Shown: positions 23,926 through 31,639 of the stretch, one piece after another
Position numbering within the stretch: position 1 is the first letter of the stretch
Layout of the letters: every line of letters begins with the position of its first letter
Notes under the pieces: generated by a model
The model's input: only the letters and a program-made list of their open reading frames with translations
The model's database searches: none
Told to the model about the DNA's origin: nothing
Made by a program: the position numbers and the translations under genes
Source of the DNA: JACIWB01 sp038818725
Lineage (GTDB): Archaea; Thermoplasmatota; E2; UBA202; JdFR-43
Direction: 5' to 3'
DNA length: 31,639 bases
NCBI GenBank assembly: GCA_038818725.1
Contig: JAWAYL010000009.1
Coordinates: forward strand, 1-31,639

Positions 23926-25212
23926 ATGATAAAAAATTTTGAAAGTTTAATTGAAAATACAGATAAGGAATTTTTTGGAATAAGGAGAGATATGCTTGAA
24001 ATTTTAGATTTTGTGCTTGAGGAGATGAACTCATATAAATTACTAAAAAAAATTATAAAGAAGGAAGGTGGAAAAATAGATATAGATGGGAAAAAAATTG
24101 ATATAGGAAAATACAAAAAAATTTATCTCGCTGGATTTGGAAAAGCAGCCGGCTCGATGGCGAGAGCAATTGAAGAAATAATTGATTTTGATGAAGGATG
24201 TGTAATAACTACTGAAGATATTGAGTTAAAAAAGGCGAGAGTTTTTAAAGGAACACATCCTTTCCCAAGTGAGATAAATTTAAAAGCAACCGAAAAAATA
24301 ATTGAGATTTTTGAAAAAGCAGATGAAAATGATTTAATAATAGTTCTGATAAGTGGCGGGGGCTCCTCCTTGCTGTGCAAGCCAAAAATATCTCTTGAAA
24401 GTTTTATAGAAGTAACGGAAGATTTAATGAAAAAAGGTTGCACAATAGAGGAGCTTAATATTGTAAGAAAGCATCTCTCATATGTTAAGGGAGGGAAGCT
24501 TGCAAAAATGACAAAAGCAAATATTTTATCTTTAATAATTTCTGACATAATTGGAAATCCTGTTGAACTTATTGCTTCGGGCCCCACATCACAAGATAGC
24601 TCCTCCACAAGGCAGGCAATGGAAATAATTGAGAAATATGGAATAAAGAATAGAGAAGCTATTGAAGCTCTTAAGAAAGAAGAAAAGGTAGAAAAGCTGG
24701 AAAATGTAGAAAATATAATAGTTGCAGACAATGAAACTGCTTGCAAAAAAGCAATGGAAAAAGCAATTGAAAAAGGATATTATGCAAAAATTTTTACAAA
24801 CAGGCTAAAAGGAGAGGCAAGAAATGTTGGAAAAGACTTAGGAAAGTTTGCAAAAATTTATCCGAGGAATAAAGCAATTTTGATATTTGGAGGTGAAACA
24901 ACTGTAAAAATTGAAGGAAAAGGCACAGGAGGAAGAAACCAGGAAATTGTTTTATCAGCAATTGAAGAAATAAAAGATGAAAAAATTGTTTTTATTTCAT
25001 TTGGAACAGATGGAATAGACGGAAATAGCCCTGCGGGAGGGGCAATTGCGGATGGCTGTAGCTATAGAAAAGCGATAGAAAAAGGTCTTAAAATAGAGAA
25101 ATTTCTTGAAGAAAACAACTCCTATGAATTTTTCAGAATTTTGGGAGACGTTATAATAACTGGATATACAGGAACAAATGTTATGGACTTGCAAATTATA
25201 GGAAAAATTTAA
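23926..25212 (+). CDS. Glycerate 2-kinase (GckA/TtuD, MOFRL family)
   Basis: 428 residues from the ATG at 23926, chosen because MIKNFESLIENTDKEFFG begins the normal fold and upstream codons run into promoter-like sequence. DUF4147 domain landmarks are GFGKAAGSMARAIEE, GTHPFPSEIN, ISGGGSSLLCKP, RKHLSYVKGGKLA and IISDIIGNPVELIASGPTSQ; the C-terminal MOFRL domain has GGETTVKIEGKGTGGRNQE and GTDGIDGNSPAGGAIADG. Archaeal members make 2-phosphoglycerate for the semi- or non-phosphorylated Entner-Doudoroff route. The stop overlaps the convergent nifU-like gene by 4 nt. Confidence 0.93.
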   Translation: MIKNFESLIENTDKEFFGIRRDMLEILDFVLEEMNSYKLLKKIIKKEGGKIDIDGKKIDIGKYKKIYLAGFGKAAGSMARAIEEIIDFDEGCVITTEDIELKKARVFKGTHPFPSEINLKATEKIIEIFEKADENDLIIVLISGGGSSLLCKPKISLESFIEVTEDLMKKGCTIEELNIVRKHLSYVKGGKLAKMTKANILSLIISDIIGNPVELIASGPTSQDSSSTRQAMEIIEKYGIKNREAIEALKKEEKVEKLENVENIIVADNETACKKAMEKAIEKGYYAKIFTNRLKGEARNVGKDLGKFAKIYPRNKAILIFGGETTVKIEGKGTGGRNQEIVLSAIEEIKDEKIVFISFGTDGIDGNSPAGGAIADGCSYRKAIEKGLKIEKFLEENNSYEFFRILGDVIITGYTGTNVMDLQIIGKI

Positions 25213-25433
25213 AGAGCTTCAACCCTCTTTATTTCTGGTATTTTCTTCTTCAAATTTCTTTCAATTCCCATTTGAAGTGTCATTTTTGAGAAAGGGCATC
25301 CTGCACATGTGCCAACGAGGCGAAGCTTAACTACCCCATTTTTTTCATCAACATCAACAAGCTCAACATCTCCTCCATCTGCTTGTAGGGAGGGGCGTAT
25401 CTCATCAAGAGCTTTTTCTACCTTTTCTCTCAT
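25209..25433 (-). CDS. NifU-like Fe-S scaffold domain protein
   Basis: 74 residues from the ATG at 25433. RPSLQADGGDVELVDVD and VGTCAGCPFSKMTLQMGIER show the NifU C-terminal domain with the CxxC that holds a bridging Fe-S cluster. It delivers clusters to target proteins. It lies 1 nt after the ferredoxin gene, which is a natural client. Confidence 0.9.
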   Translation of the reverse strand: MREKVEKALDEIRPSLQADGGDVELVDVDEKNGVVKLRLVGTCAGCPFSKMTLQMGIERNLKKKIPEIKRVEAL

Positions 25434-25434
25434 A

Positions 25435-25605
25435 TTAATCAAGAGTTATACATTCATTTGGGCAAACTTCAACACAGTGACCGCACTCAATGCATGCATT
25501 TTCATCCACAACAGCAAAACTTTGTATTGTTATTGCTCCAACAGGGCATTCTTCCGCACAGCTTCCGCAAGCAACACAACAATCTGGATTTACTTTTGCT
25601 GGCAT
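25435..25605 (-). CDS. 2[4Fe-4S] ferredoxin
   Basis: 56 residues. PDCCVACGSCAEECPVGAI and ACIECGHCVEVCPNECI are two CxxCxxCxxxCP motifs, one per [4Fe-4S] cluster. The ATG is at 25605 and the stop at 25435-25437, 1 nt before the NifU-like start. It is a low-potential electron carrier. A TATA-like aaatataaatat on the minus strand lies about 25 nt before the ATG. Confidence 0.93.
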   Translation of the reverse strand: MPAKVNPDCCVACGSCAEECPVGAITIQSFAVVDENACIECGHCVEVCPNECITLD

Positions 25606-25739
25606 AAAAGGATAATTTTGTTCTATATTTATATTTTTGGATTTAGATTTAGCATATTCTTAGGGCAGATACAGATTTACAATTTTTAAATCTGTTTTTT
25701 TTTGTTGAAATAAATTATTGACCAACTTAAATTTTATCC

Positions 25740-25800
25740 AAAACTAAAATTTTTGTATTAATTTTAATACAAAAATGCAAAAATTTCTATGCAATTTTTG
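25740..25800. repeat. Palindromes inside the decayed IS
   Basis: tttttgtatta (25750-25760) and taatacaaaaa (25765-25775) form a perfect 11-bp hairpin with a 4-nt loop. Next to it, caaaaatt and aatttttg make an 8-bp hairpin (about 25778-25800). They are probably untranslated end structures of the IS; no protein is encoded there. Confidence 0.5.
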
Positions 25801-25919
25801 AAAAATCAATGAATTTTAACAATTTTTGTAAATTTTATATCTATTTTAATCTAACCATTGATATTAAAACTGTTTTAATTTTGGATGTTTAAACCAGATA
25901 TACTACACTTATAAGATTT

Positions 25920-26321
25920 TCAGTAACCCCATTTTGCAATTTTGTTAAAGCAACAAAATTTAAGGAAAGCAAGCATGGAGTTGTGTGGAAAAATGCAATA
26001 TCTGATGCTTTCATTTTCCTCCCACTTTTTCATCATTCCATTCCTATAATATGCACCAACTACTTCATATTCTCCTTTTCTGTAAAGAAATTTTAACTTC
26101 TCTTCTATGCTTGCATTAGGATTAAAACCTTTTTCTTTCCAATATTTACTATACCTTCTTTTGATATATCTTTCATCAATCCTATAACCTTTTTTAATTG
26201 ATTTTATTCCTTTTAGCTTCATAAATATTACAAATTTTATCCTTGCATACACTGATTTCTTTATTCTATTCAATCTAGGAAACATTTCCTTTAGTGTTTG
26301 ATCTAGAAAACTTAAGTGCAA
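25920..26321 (-). pseudogene. Transposase remnant
   Basis: A 133-residue frame from ATG at 26321, rich in Lys, Arg and Tyr, with KGYRIDERYIKRRYSKYWKE and KGEYEVVGAYYRNGMMKKWE. EVVGAYYRN and the basic helical style fit the middle or C-terminal part of an archaeal DDE transposase. The frame is too short to be whole and the surrounding DNA has no continuing frame. It lies inside paired IS ends (25657-26450), so it is taken as the decayed transposase of that element. The exact IS family is not recognised. Confidence 0.55.
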
Positions 26322-26554
26322 AGAGAAAGAAATTCAGATGTAGCATTTTCCTATTTTTTCGAAATTTTCAGAAGCAACGAATTATCTAAAAATAGTTAGA
26401 TTTTTATATTAGAAAGGCTAATCTGTATCCGCCTTCTTAGGGCAGATACAAATGCTCCAATAATTAGAATTAGTTAGAAAAATAATAGAGAAATTCAATT
26501 GGTGGCGCCAAAATGAAATAGCAAAATTTTTTATCTTATATGCATTTCTGATTA

Positions 26555-27046
26555 ATGATAATAAAAGGCAGAGTAATCAAATATGGAGATAATATAAATA
26601 CAGATGTAATTTATCCAGGGAGATATTTAGAAATAACAGATGGCAAAGAGATGGCAAAGCATGCAATGGAGGATTTGGACAGCAATTTTCATGAAAAAGT
26701 AAAAAATGCGAAAATAATTGTTGCAGGAAAAAATTTTGGATGCGGCTCCTCGCGCGAGCAGGCGGTAACTTGCTTGAAATATGCTGGTATAGAAGCAATA
26801 TTGGCGAAATCTTTTGCAAGAATATTCTTCAGAAATGCAATAAATGAAGGAATTGTTGCTCTTGAGTTTGATACAGATAAAATAGAGGAAGGTGACGAAA
26901 TTGAAATAAATGTTTCAGAAGGGAAAATAAGGAATTTGAGTAAATCTGAAATTTATGATGTTAAGCCATTGCCACAATTTTTGCTTTCTATAATTGAAAA
27001 AGGAGGACTAATAGAATATATGAAGGTGAGGAAAAATGAAATATAA
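26555..27046 (+). CDS. leuD: 3-isopropylmalate/homoaconitate dehydratase small subunit
   Basis: 163 residues, the archaeal LeuD/HacB length. NINTDVIYPGRYLEITD and AGKNFGCGSSREQAVTCLKYAG (the aconitase swivelling-domain Ser/Arg loop) are clear. It works with a large [4Fe-4S] subunit, which is not in the window. The specificity loop reads YLEI where archaeal relatives have forms such as YLRT (homoaconitase) or YLVY/YLVM (isopropylmalate isomerase), so the substrate is open. The stop overlaps the following dehydrogenase by 11 nt. Confidence 0.9.
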   Translation: MIIKGRVIKYGDNINTDVIYPGRYLEITDGKEMAKHAMEDLDSNFHEKVKNAKIIVAGKNFGCGSSREQAVTCLKYAGIEAILAKSFARIFFRNAINEGIVALEFDTDKIEEGDEIEINVSEGKIRNLSKSEIYDVKPLPQFLLSIIEKGGLIEYMKVRKNEI

Positions 27047-28148
27047 AATTGCGATGTTACCAGGAGATGGAGTTGGAAAGGATGTGATGGATGCAGCCCA
27101 GATAGTTTTAAATGCAAGCGGACTTGATGCAGAATATATTTATGGAGACATTGGCTGGGAGTTCTGGAAAAAAGAAGGGAATCCACTGCCAGAAAGAACA
27201 GTAGAAATACTCAAACAAACAGATTGTTGCCTCTTTGGGGCAATTACTTCAAAATCAAAGAAAGAGGCGCAGGAAGAGGTTGCTGAACATTTAAAAGGAA
27301 AAGTAGAATACTCTAGCCCAATTGTTAAGCTTCGCCAGATGTTTGATTTATATGCGAATATTAGACCATGTAAGGCATATAAGGGAAATCCTCTAAACTA
27401 TAGAGATGATATAGATATTGTAATTTTTAGAGAAAATACCCAATGCCTTTATGCTGGTGTTGAATTTTATCCATTGCCAGATGAAGTAAGAAAGGCTTTA
27501 GAGTTAAATAAAAATATGCTAAAATTTCATGATGTGCCAGCAGAAGACATAGCTATTTCTGTTAGAATATTTACAAGAGAAGGATGCAGAAGAATTGTTA
27601 AGAAAGCTTTTGAATATGCAAAGGAATATGGAAGAAAAAGTGTGACAGTTGCTGAAAAACCAAATGTGCTAAGAGAAACTTCAGGAATGATGATAGAAGA
27701 AGCAAGAAAAATTGCACAGCAATATCCGAGTATAGAATATAAAGAGGTAAATATAGATGCCCTTACAATGTGGCTGCTCAAAAATCCAAAAGATTATGAT
27801 GTTATAGTTACATCAAATATGTTTGGTGATATAATTTCTGACGAGGCTGCTCAGCTTGTTGGAGGACTTGGGTTTGCAGGGAGCGGAAACATTGGTGAAA
27901 AATACGCAATTTTTGAGCCGACGCACGGCTCAGCGCCAAAATATGCGGGAAAATATGTTGTTAATCCTATAGGAATGATTATAGCAGTGAGGATGATGTT
28001 TGATTGGCTGGGAGAAAAAAAGCTTGCAAACAAGCTTGAGCAAGCGATTGCAAAAACAATTGAGGAAGGGAAAGTAAGGACATATGATATGGGAGGCAAT
28101 AATAGCACGCTTGAAATGGCGGAAGAAATAGTAAGGAATATGGATTAA
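27036..28148 (+). CDS. Isocitrate/isopropylmalate-type decarboxylating dehydrogenase
   Basis: 370 residues. MLPGDGVGKDV starts the fold, SSPIVKLRQMFDLYANIRP is the substrate loop, TSNMFGDIISDEAAQLVGG holds metal-binding Asp residues, and EPTHGSAPKYAGK is the cofactor loop, which points to NAD use. The loop YSSPIVKLRQ fits isocitrate, homoisocitrate or archaeal isopropylmalate enzymes; sequence by eye does not separate these. Pairing with LeuD suggests leucine biosynthesis (leuB) or a 2-oxoacid elongation. It overlaps leuD by 11 nt and ends 1 nt before the DtxR-like gene. Confidence 0.88.
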   Translation: MKYKIAMLPGDGVGKDVMDAAQIVLNASGLDAEYIYGDIGWEFWKKEGNPLPERTVEILKQTDCCLFGAITSKSKKEAQEEVAEHLKGKVEYSSPIVKLRQMFDLYANIRPCKAYKGNPLNYRDDIDIVIFRENTQCLYAGVEFYPLPDEVRKALELNKNMLKFHDVPAEDIAISVRIFTREGCRRIVKKAFEYAKEYGRKSVTVAEKPNVLRETSGMMIEEARKIAQQYPSIEYKEVNIDALTMWLLKNPKDYDVIVTSNMFGDIISDEAAQLVGGLGFAGSGNIGEKYAIFEPTHGSAPKYAGKYVVNPIGMIIAVRMMFDWLGEKKLANKLEQAIAKTIEEGKVRTYDMGGNNSTLEMAEEIVRNMD

Positions 28149-28149
28149 A

Positions 28150-28572
28150 ATGAAAAACAAAAGATACGAAGAATATATTGAAACAGTATATGGGCTTGTA
28201 AAAAATAAGGGCACCGCGAGAACAAATGATATCGCGAAAAATATGAATGTAAAACCATCTACAGCAACAGAGATGCTTCAAAAAATGGGGAAAGAAGGAT
28301 ATATAAGATATACAAAATATAGAGGAGTAATTTTAACAGAAAAGGGGGAGGAAATAGGAAAAAAGCTTGAAAAAAAGCATGAAATATTAAAAAATTTTTT
28401 TATATCAATAGGTGTTGATGAAAAACTCGCTGATGAGGATGCTTGCAAAATAGAGCATATTGCTTCAAATGAAACACTTAATATGCTAACAAAATTTTTT
28501 GAATTTATTCAGAAAAGTGATTTGTTAAAGGAATTTACTCATGAAAATAGAGGAAGTAGAAGAAGAAATTAA
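28150..28572 (+). CDS. DtxR/MntR-family metal-dependent repressor
   Basis: 140 residues. The winged helix at the N-terminus reads YEEYIETVYGLVKNKGTART, then NVKPSTATEMLQKMGKEGYI (recognition helix), YRGVILTEKGEEIGKKLEKKHEIL, with Glu and His ligands in the dimerization helix KKHEILKNFF and DEDACKIEHIAS. This order is standard for MntR/IdeR-type proteins that bind DNA with Fe(II) or Mn(II). No SH3 domain is present. It may control its own operon, which would link metal status to the Fe-S dehydratase encoded upstream. Confidence 0.9.
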   Translation: MKNKRYEEYIETVYGLVKNKGTARTNDIAKNMNVKPSTATEMLQKMGKEGYIRYTKYRGVILTEKGEEIGKKLEKKHEILKNFFISIGVDEKLADEDACKIEHIASNETLNMLTKFFEFIQKSDLLKEFTHENRGSRRRN

Positions 28573-29683
28573 AAAAGCCGAGGCATTGATAAGACGTGGC
28601 TATAGTAGAAAATTGATAATTGAGAAGCTAAAAAATGTTTATTTTCCAAAAGAAAAAATATTTGAAATGGCTAAATGCAGAATAAAATCATTAAAAAAGT
28701 TTCCTTCTCAGAATCTCCTTTTTGATGAGTATGGGCTTAGATATGCTACTCCTCCAGCAATTGCTGAATATAGAGCTAAAAGAATTAATAGCAAATATAT
28801 AGCTGATGTTAGCTGTGGAGTTGGTGCTCAACTCCTATTTTTTGCAAAAAAATCGATGGTTATAGGAGTTGAAATAGATGTTATAAGGGCAAAAATAGCT
28901 AAGCTGAATATGGAAATAAATGGAATAAAAAATTATGAAATTATTGAGGGAAATTGCCTTGATAAGGAAATTGTAAAAAGAATAGATGCGGATGCAATTT
29001 TTTCTGATCCTTCGAGAAAAGAGAATGAAAAGAAAAGAAGATTGCAAAGCCTCGCACCAAATCCATTAAAAGTTTATGAAATTTATAAAAAGAAAACAGA
29101 TAGGATAGCCTTTGAATTGCCTCCCCAGATTTCAAGAAAAGAAATTTTAATAAAAGGAGAGAAGGAATATACATCTCTTAATTTCACTTTAAACAGGTTA
29201 GCTCTTTATACAGATGAGCTTGCTTCCTGCGATGTCTCTGCCATATCTTTGCCTTCTGAAGAGAGAATAACTGATATGGATGAAAAAATTGAAATAAATT
29301 TTTCAGATAATATTAAAGAATTTATTTATGAGATTGATGCAACTATTACAAAAGCAAATTTATTGAACAATTTATTTGGAAAAATAGGTTTCGATGGGAA
29401 TTTGCTTAAAATTGAAAAAAGGCGTACCCTAGCAACATCTTCTTGCCTATATAATTCCTCTTTTTTAAGGAAGTATAAATTGCAGGAGACATGCTCTTTT
29501 AATTTCTCTGAAATAAATAAAATTTTAAAAAGAATAAATGCAAAAAAGGCGATTTTAAGAATAAATATAGAGCCAAAAAATTACTGGAATTTTAGAAAAA
29601 AAATTGAGAATGGGCTAAAAGGAGAAAAAATATATCATATATTTAAATTAGGAAATAGAGCGTTGATTGTAGAAGAGATTTAG
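28541..29683 (+). CDS. SAM-dependent methyltransferase with THUMP-like C-terminal domain
   Basis: 380 residues. Motif I is ADVSCGVGAQLLFFAKKSMV (about 88-107), the acidic residue follows in GVEIDVIRAKIAKLNME, and the catalytic-type motif is AIFSDPSRKENEKKRR. After it come LAPNPLKVYEI and a C-terminal domain of alternating beta and helix. The DPSRK motif with a THUMP-like tail marks a family that is probably an RNA methyltransferase of unknown target. The start at 28541 overlaps the DtxR gene by 32 nt, giving translational coupling. Confidence 0.78.
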   Translation: MKIEEVEEEIKKAEALIRRGYSRKLIIEKLKNVYFPKEKIFEMAKCRIKSLKKFPSQNLLFDEYGLRYATPPAIAEYRAKRINSKYIADVSCGVGAQLLFFAKKSMVIGVEIDVIRAKIAKLNMEINGIKNYEIIEGNCLDKEIVKRIDADAIFSDPSRKENEKKRRLQSLAPNPLKVYEIYKKKTDRIAFELPPQISRKEILIKGEKEYTSLNFTLNRLALYTDELASCDVSAISLPSEERITDMDEKIEINFSDNIKEFIYEIDATITKANLLNNLFGKIGFDGNLLKIEKRRTLATSSCLYNSSFLRKYKLQETCSFNFSEINKILKRINAKKAILRINIEPKNYWNFRKKIENGLKGEKIYHIFKLGNRALIVEEI

Positions 29684-29766
29684 TTGAAAAGTCGCGATAA
29701 AGAAAGGTAAGAGAGTTCAGGAAAGAAGGAATAATATTTTAAACTCTTTTTATATAATAAATTGAG

Positions 29767-31065
29767 ATGGCTATAAGGGAAGACCATGAAGAAATGCTTG
29801 ACAACTTTGATGAAATTGTGATTTTGTTAAATAGAGATATGGAAATATTGTTTGTAAACAAGGCTATTGAAAAAGTATCAAAGGGAAAGATAAAAAGAAA
29901 AAACATAACTGGAAAAAATTTTTTTGATGTTTTTCCTTCATTGAAAGAAGATTTTAAAGCATTTGATAAAAAAATAAAGATTAGAAAATTTATTCCGCTG
30001 AACGGAGAAATATTTGCAGAAATAAATAAAATTCCTGTTAAGGAGAAAAAGAAGACGAAACAAATTCTAATCACTATAAGAGATATTTCTTATTTTAAAA
30101 AGATTGAAGAAAATTTGAGAGAAATGATTGATAAATATTCGAAGATTGTTGAACTTGCTAGAGAAGGAATATGTATAGATGATGAGAATGAAAAAATGAT
30201 ATTTGTAAATGAGGCTTTTGCAAATATTTTAGGATATAAGAAAAATGAATTAATTGGAAAAGATATTTCTTGTTTTGTTGATGAGGAAGGAAAGAAAATT
30301 TTAGAGAAGCAGGTAGCACTCAGGAGAAAAGGAAAATCGAGCAGATACGAAATAAAAGTTTATAGGAAAGATGGAAAGCAAAGACATCTTTTAATATCTG
30401 CCTCTCCTTTGTTTATAGATGGAAAATATAAAGGTAGTGTAAGCGTAAATCTAGATATAACAGAAAGAAAAAATATTGAGGAAAAATTGAAAAGAGAAAG
30501 AGAACAGCTTTTTTCAATTTTAGAAGGAATTGATGAGCCAATTTATATATCTGATCCAAACACATATGAAATACTTTTTGTAAATAAAATTATAAAAAAA
30601 TTTTTTGGGAAAAATATTATCGGAAAAAAATGTTATAAAGTATTTCAAAATTTAGATAAGTCATGCGATTTCTGCACAAATGATAAAATTTTTGGAAAAA
30701 ATTTTGGAAAAACATATATATGGGAATGGAAAAATTTAGTTACGGGGAGATGGTATAAATGCATTGATAAAGGCATAAGATGGATTGATGGAAGAGAAGC
30801 AAGGCTGGAAATTGCAATAGATATAACTGAAAGGAAGGTAGCGGAGGAAATTCTAAAGGATGCACTCGAAAAAGAAAGAGAATTTAAATTAAAAACAGCC
30901 CACTATTTTTTCAATCCAACAACAATAGCAAAAGGTTATATAAATTTGGTAATTGAAGAGATTGAAAATGATAAGAAGGTTAAACTGGAAAAGGCAATTA
31001 ATGCTATTGAAAGAATAGAGAAGGTTGTTAAAAATATAATAAGTTCTGGAGAGGTAAAGGAGTAA
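29767..31065 (+). CDS. Three-PAS sensor with orphan histidine dimerization segment
   Basis: 432 residues. Three PAS domains are visible: about 8-112, about 122-240 (with ILGYKKNELIGKDIS and VNLDITERK) and about 243-360 (with YISDPNTYEILFVNK, CYKVFQNLDKSCDFC and IDITERK). The last 60 residues read FKLKTAHYFFNPTTIAKGYI, a DHp-like helix with His379, then a second helix and the end. No ATP-binding HATPase_c domain follows, so it cannot be a complete histidine kinase. No membrane helix is seen. It may bind heme, flavin or a ligand and pass a signal through dimerization or partner phosphorylation. TATA ttttatataataaa lies about 15-25 nt before the ATG. Confidence 0.85.
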   Translation: MAIREDHEEMLDNFDEIVILLNRDMEILFVNKAIEKVSKGKIKRKNITGKNFFDVFPSLKEDFKAFDKKIKIRKFIPLNGEIFAEINKIPVKEKKKTKQILITIRDISYFKKIEENLREMIDKYSKIVELAREGICIDDENEKMIFVNEAFANILGYKKNELIGKDISCFVDEEGKKILEKQVALRRKGKSSRYEIKVYRKDGKQRHLLISASPLFIDGKYKGSVSVNLDITERKNIEEKLKREREQLFSILEGIDEPIYISDPNTYEILFVNKIIKKFFGKNIIGKKCYKVFQNLDKSCDFCTNDKIFGKNFGKTYIWEWKNLVTGRWYKCIDKGIRWIDGREARLEIAIDITERKVAEEILKDALEKEREFKLKTAHYFFNPTTIAKGYINLVIEEIENDKKVKLEKAINAIERIEKVVKNIISSGEVKE

Positions 31066-31068
31066 ATA

Positions 31069-31639
31069 TTATTTTTCTGCATTTCTCTTTTCTTCGTTTG
31101 CTTTCAGATGCGCAATATGAACTAAATTTAAGTTTTTCTCAAGCAATTTTTTGAAAATTTTTTTGCTGCTTTCTATATCTATTCTATTTCCAGGAGATAC
31201 AAAAAATTTATTAATTTTAACTCCGACTTTTCTATTTCCTATAAATATATATCCATTTTTCTCGGAACCAGTAAGCAACTTTTTTGCAATTCCTATAGTA
31301 GGCAAATTATTTATAACTCCAAAATGGCAGGCAATTCCAAAAAAGCGAGGATGAAGCAATCCATTTCCATCTATCATTACAACATCTGGTTTTTCATTTT
31401 TTATTAAATCTTGTAGAACTGGTAATTCACGATATGCGAGATAGGTAGGAATATAGGGAAATTCTACCTTTTTTCTTATAACTTTTACTTTTGTAATCTC
31501 GTAATTTTCACATTCCACATAAGCCCCATATGCATATTTACCATAGGCGACGTCAATTCCAGCTATAGTTTCTGGCATGTCAATTTTTTCAAAAAAAACC
31601 ATTTTTTTTAGCTTTTCCTGCTCCTTTCCCACTTTTTTT
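31069..31639 (-). CDS. nfi: Endonuclease V, N-terminus cut by the window edge
   Basis: The frame is open to the window end; a GTG at 31632 is the first visible start, but the family normally has about 20 more residues, so the true start probably lies outside. AGIDVAYGKYAYG holds the first catalytic Asp, then YIPTYLAYRELPVL (the wedge Tyr and catalytic Glu), PDVVMIDGNGLLHPRFFG (second Asp and His) and IGIAKKLL (Lys). It cuts DNA or RNA one base 3' of inosine and related deaminated bases. It is convergent with the PAS gene, 4 nt apart. Confidence 0.93.
   Translation of the reverse strand, partial: KKVGKEQEKLKKMVFFEKIDMPETIAGIDVAYGKYAYGAYVECENYEITKVKVIRKKVEFPYIPTYLAYRELPVLQDLIKNEKPDVVMIDGNGLLHPRFFGIACHFGVINNLPTIGIAKKLLTGSEKNGYIFIGNRKVGVKINKFFVSPGNRIDIESSKKIFKKLLEKNLNLVHIAHLKANEEKRNAEK

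Larger units (their letters stand above)
25657..26450. mobile_element. Decayed insertion sequence
   Basis: The left end has TAGGGCAGATACAGATT (25661-25677). The right end has AATCTGTATCCGCC (26420-26433), its imperfect inverted copy. A perfect 17-bp direct repeat, TTCTTAGGGCAGATACA, occurs at 25657-25673 and 26434-26450, so a second left-type end follows the first element directly. Inside lie AT-rich palindromes and a broken transposase reading frame. A tandem or nested pair of IS remnants is the best reading. Confidence 0.7.

Noticed and set aside
24123..24746. 207-aa minus-strand frame within the glycerate kinase gene
   Set aside because: It is antisense to a gene with all glycerate kinase motifs and has no family of its own.

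Overview
The window is archaeal and AT-rich outside the rRNA genes. The evidence is a linked 16S-tRNA(Ala)-23S-5S operon whose 16S carries the archaeal 915 and 344 signature sites, bulge-helix-bulge (BHB) pre-rRNA processing stems, TATA boxes about 20-30 nt before many start codons (leaderless style), and archaeal-only genes: ribosomal protein S8e, SRP19, KEOPS Pcc1, 4-phosphopantoate-beta-alanine ligase and an archaeal RNase P RNA. A euryarchaeal lineage fits (a Thermoplasmatota- or MBG-D-like archaeon is one guess, suggested by the secreted gingipain-like protease), but the genus cannot be fixed from the sequence alone.

Layout. 1-270 is the 5' part of an exported protein (minus). 325-5260 is the rRNA operon on the minus strand, with a structured leader and a TATA box at about 5252. 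5339-6101 is a decayed IS transposase. 6230-8435 is a tight plus-strand cluster of cysteine-rich proteins: ArsP-like permease, ArsR regulator, mini-thioredoxin, DGC-domain protein and a 45-aa zinc-ribbon-like peptide. 8436-10057 (minus) pairs a polyprenyl diphosphate synthase with a UbiA-like membrane protein lacking the usual Asp motifs. 10527-11753 is a large exported GYWKTH-type protein. 11812-12478 is S8e-SRP19. 12606-13430 is a compact serine recombinase, divergent from a nicotianamine-synthase-like methyltransferase. It is followed by arsenate reductase ArsC, an exported thioredoxin-fold protein, the CoA-pathway ligase, a GT4 glycosyltransferase and Pcc1. 17462-19766 (minus) is a LuxE-like acyl-activating enzyme translationally coupled to a transglutaminase-like protein. 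19925-20917 is rpiA divergent from RNase P RNA. Next come a C25 (gingipain-like) protease, a BASS-type transporter, glycerate kinase, a ferredoxin-NifU pair, a second decayed IS, a leuD-leuB-like-DtxR-methyltransferase operon, a PAS protein with an orphan histidine dimerization segment, and endonuclease V running to the window edge.

How the parts relate. The 6230-8435 cluster and ArsC both suggest metalloid or thiol-redox handling; an inverted repeat over the predicted start of transcription at 6206-6227 is a candidate ArsR operator. Several exported proteins (the 1-270 protein, the GYWKTH protein, the thioredoxin-fold protein, the C25 protease) point to active surface or extracellular protein chemistry. 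The most unusual signals are a 17-nt insertion in the T-loop of the rRNA-operon tRNA-Ala (candidate intron), an apparent U-to-A change of the normally invariant P4 bulge in RNase P RNA, interleaved divergent promoters between rpiA and rnpB, the LuxE-transglutaminase pair, and the UbiA-like protein with His in place of Asp.
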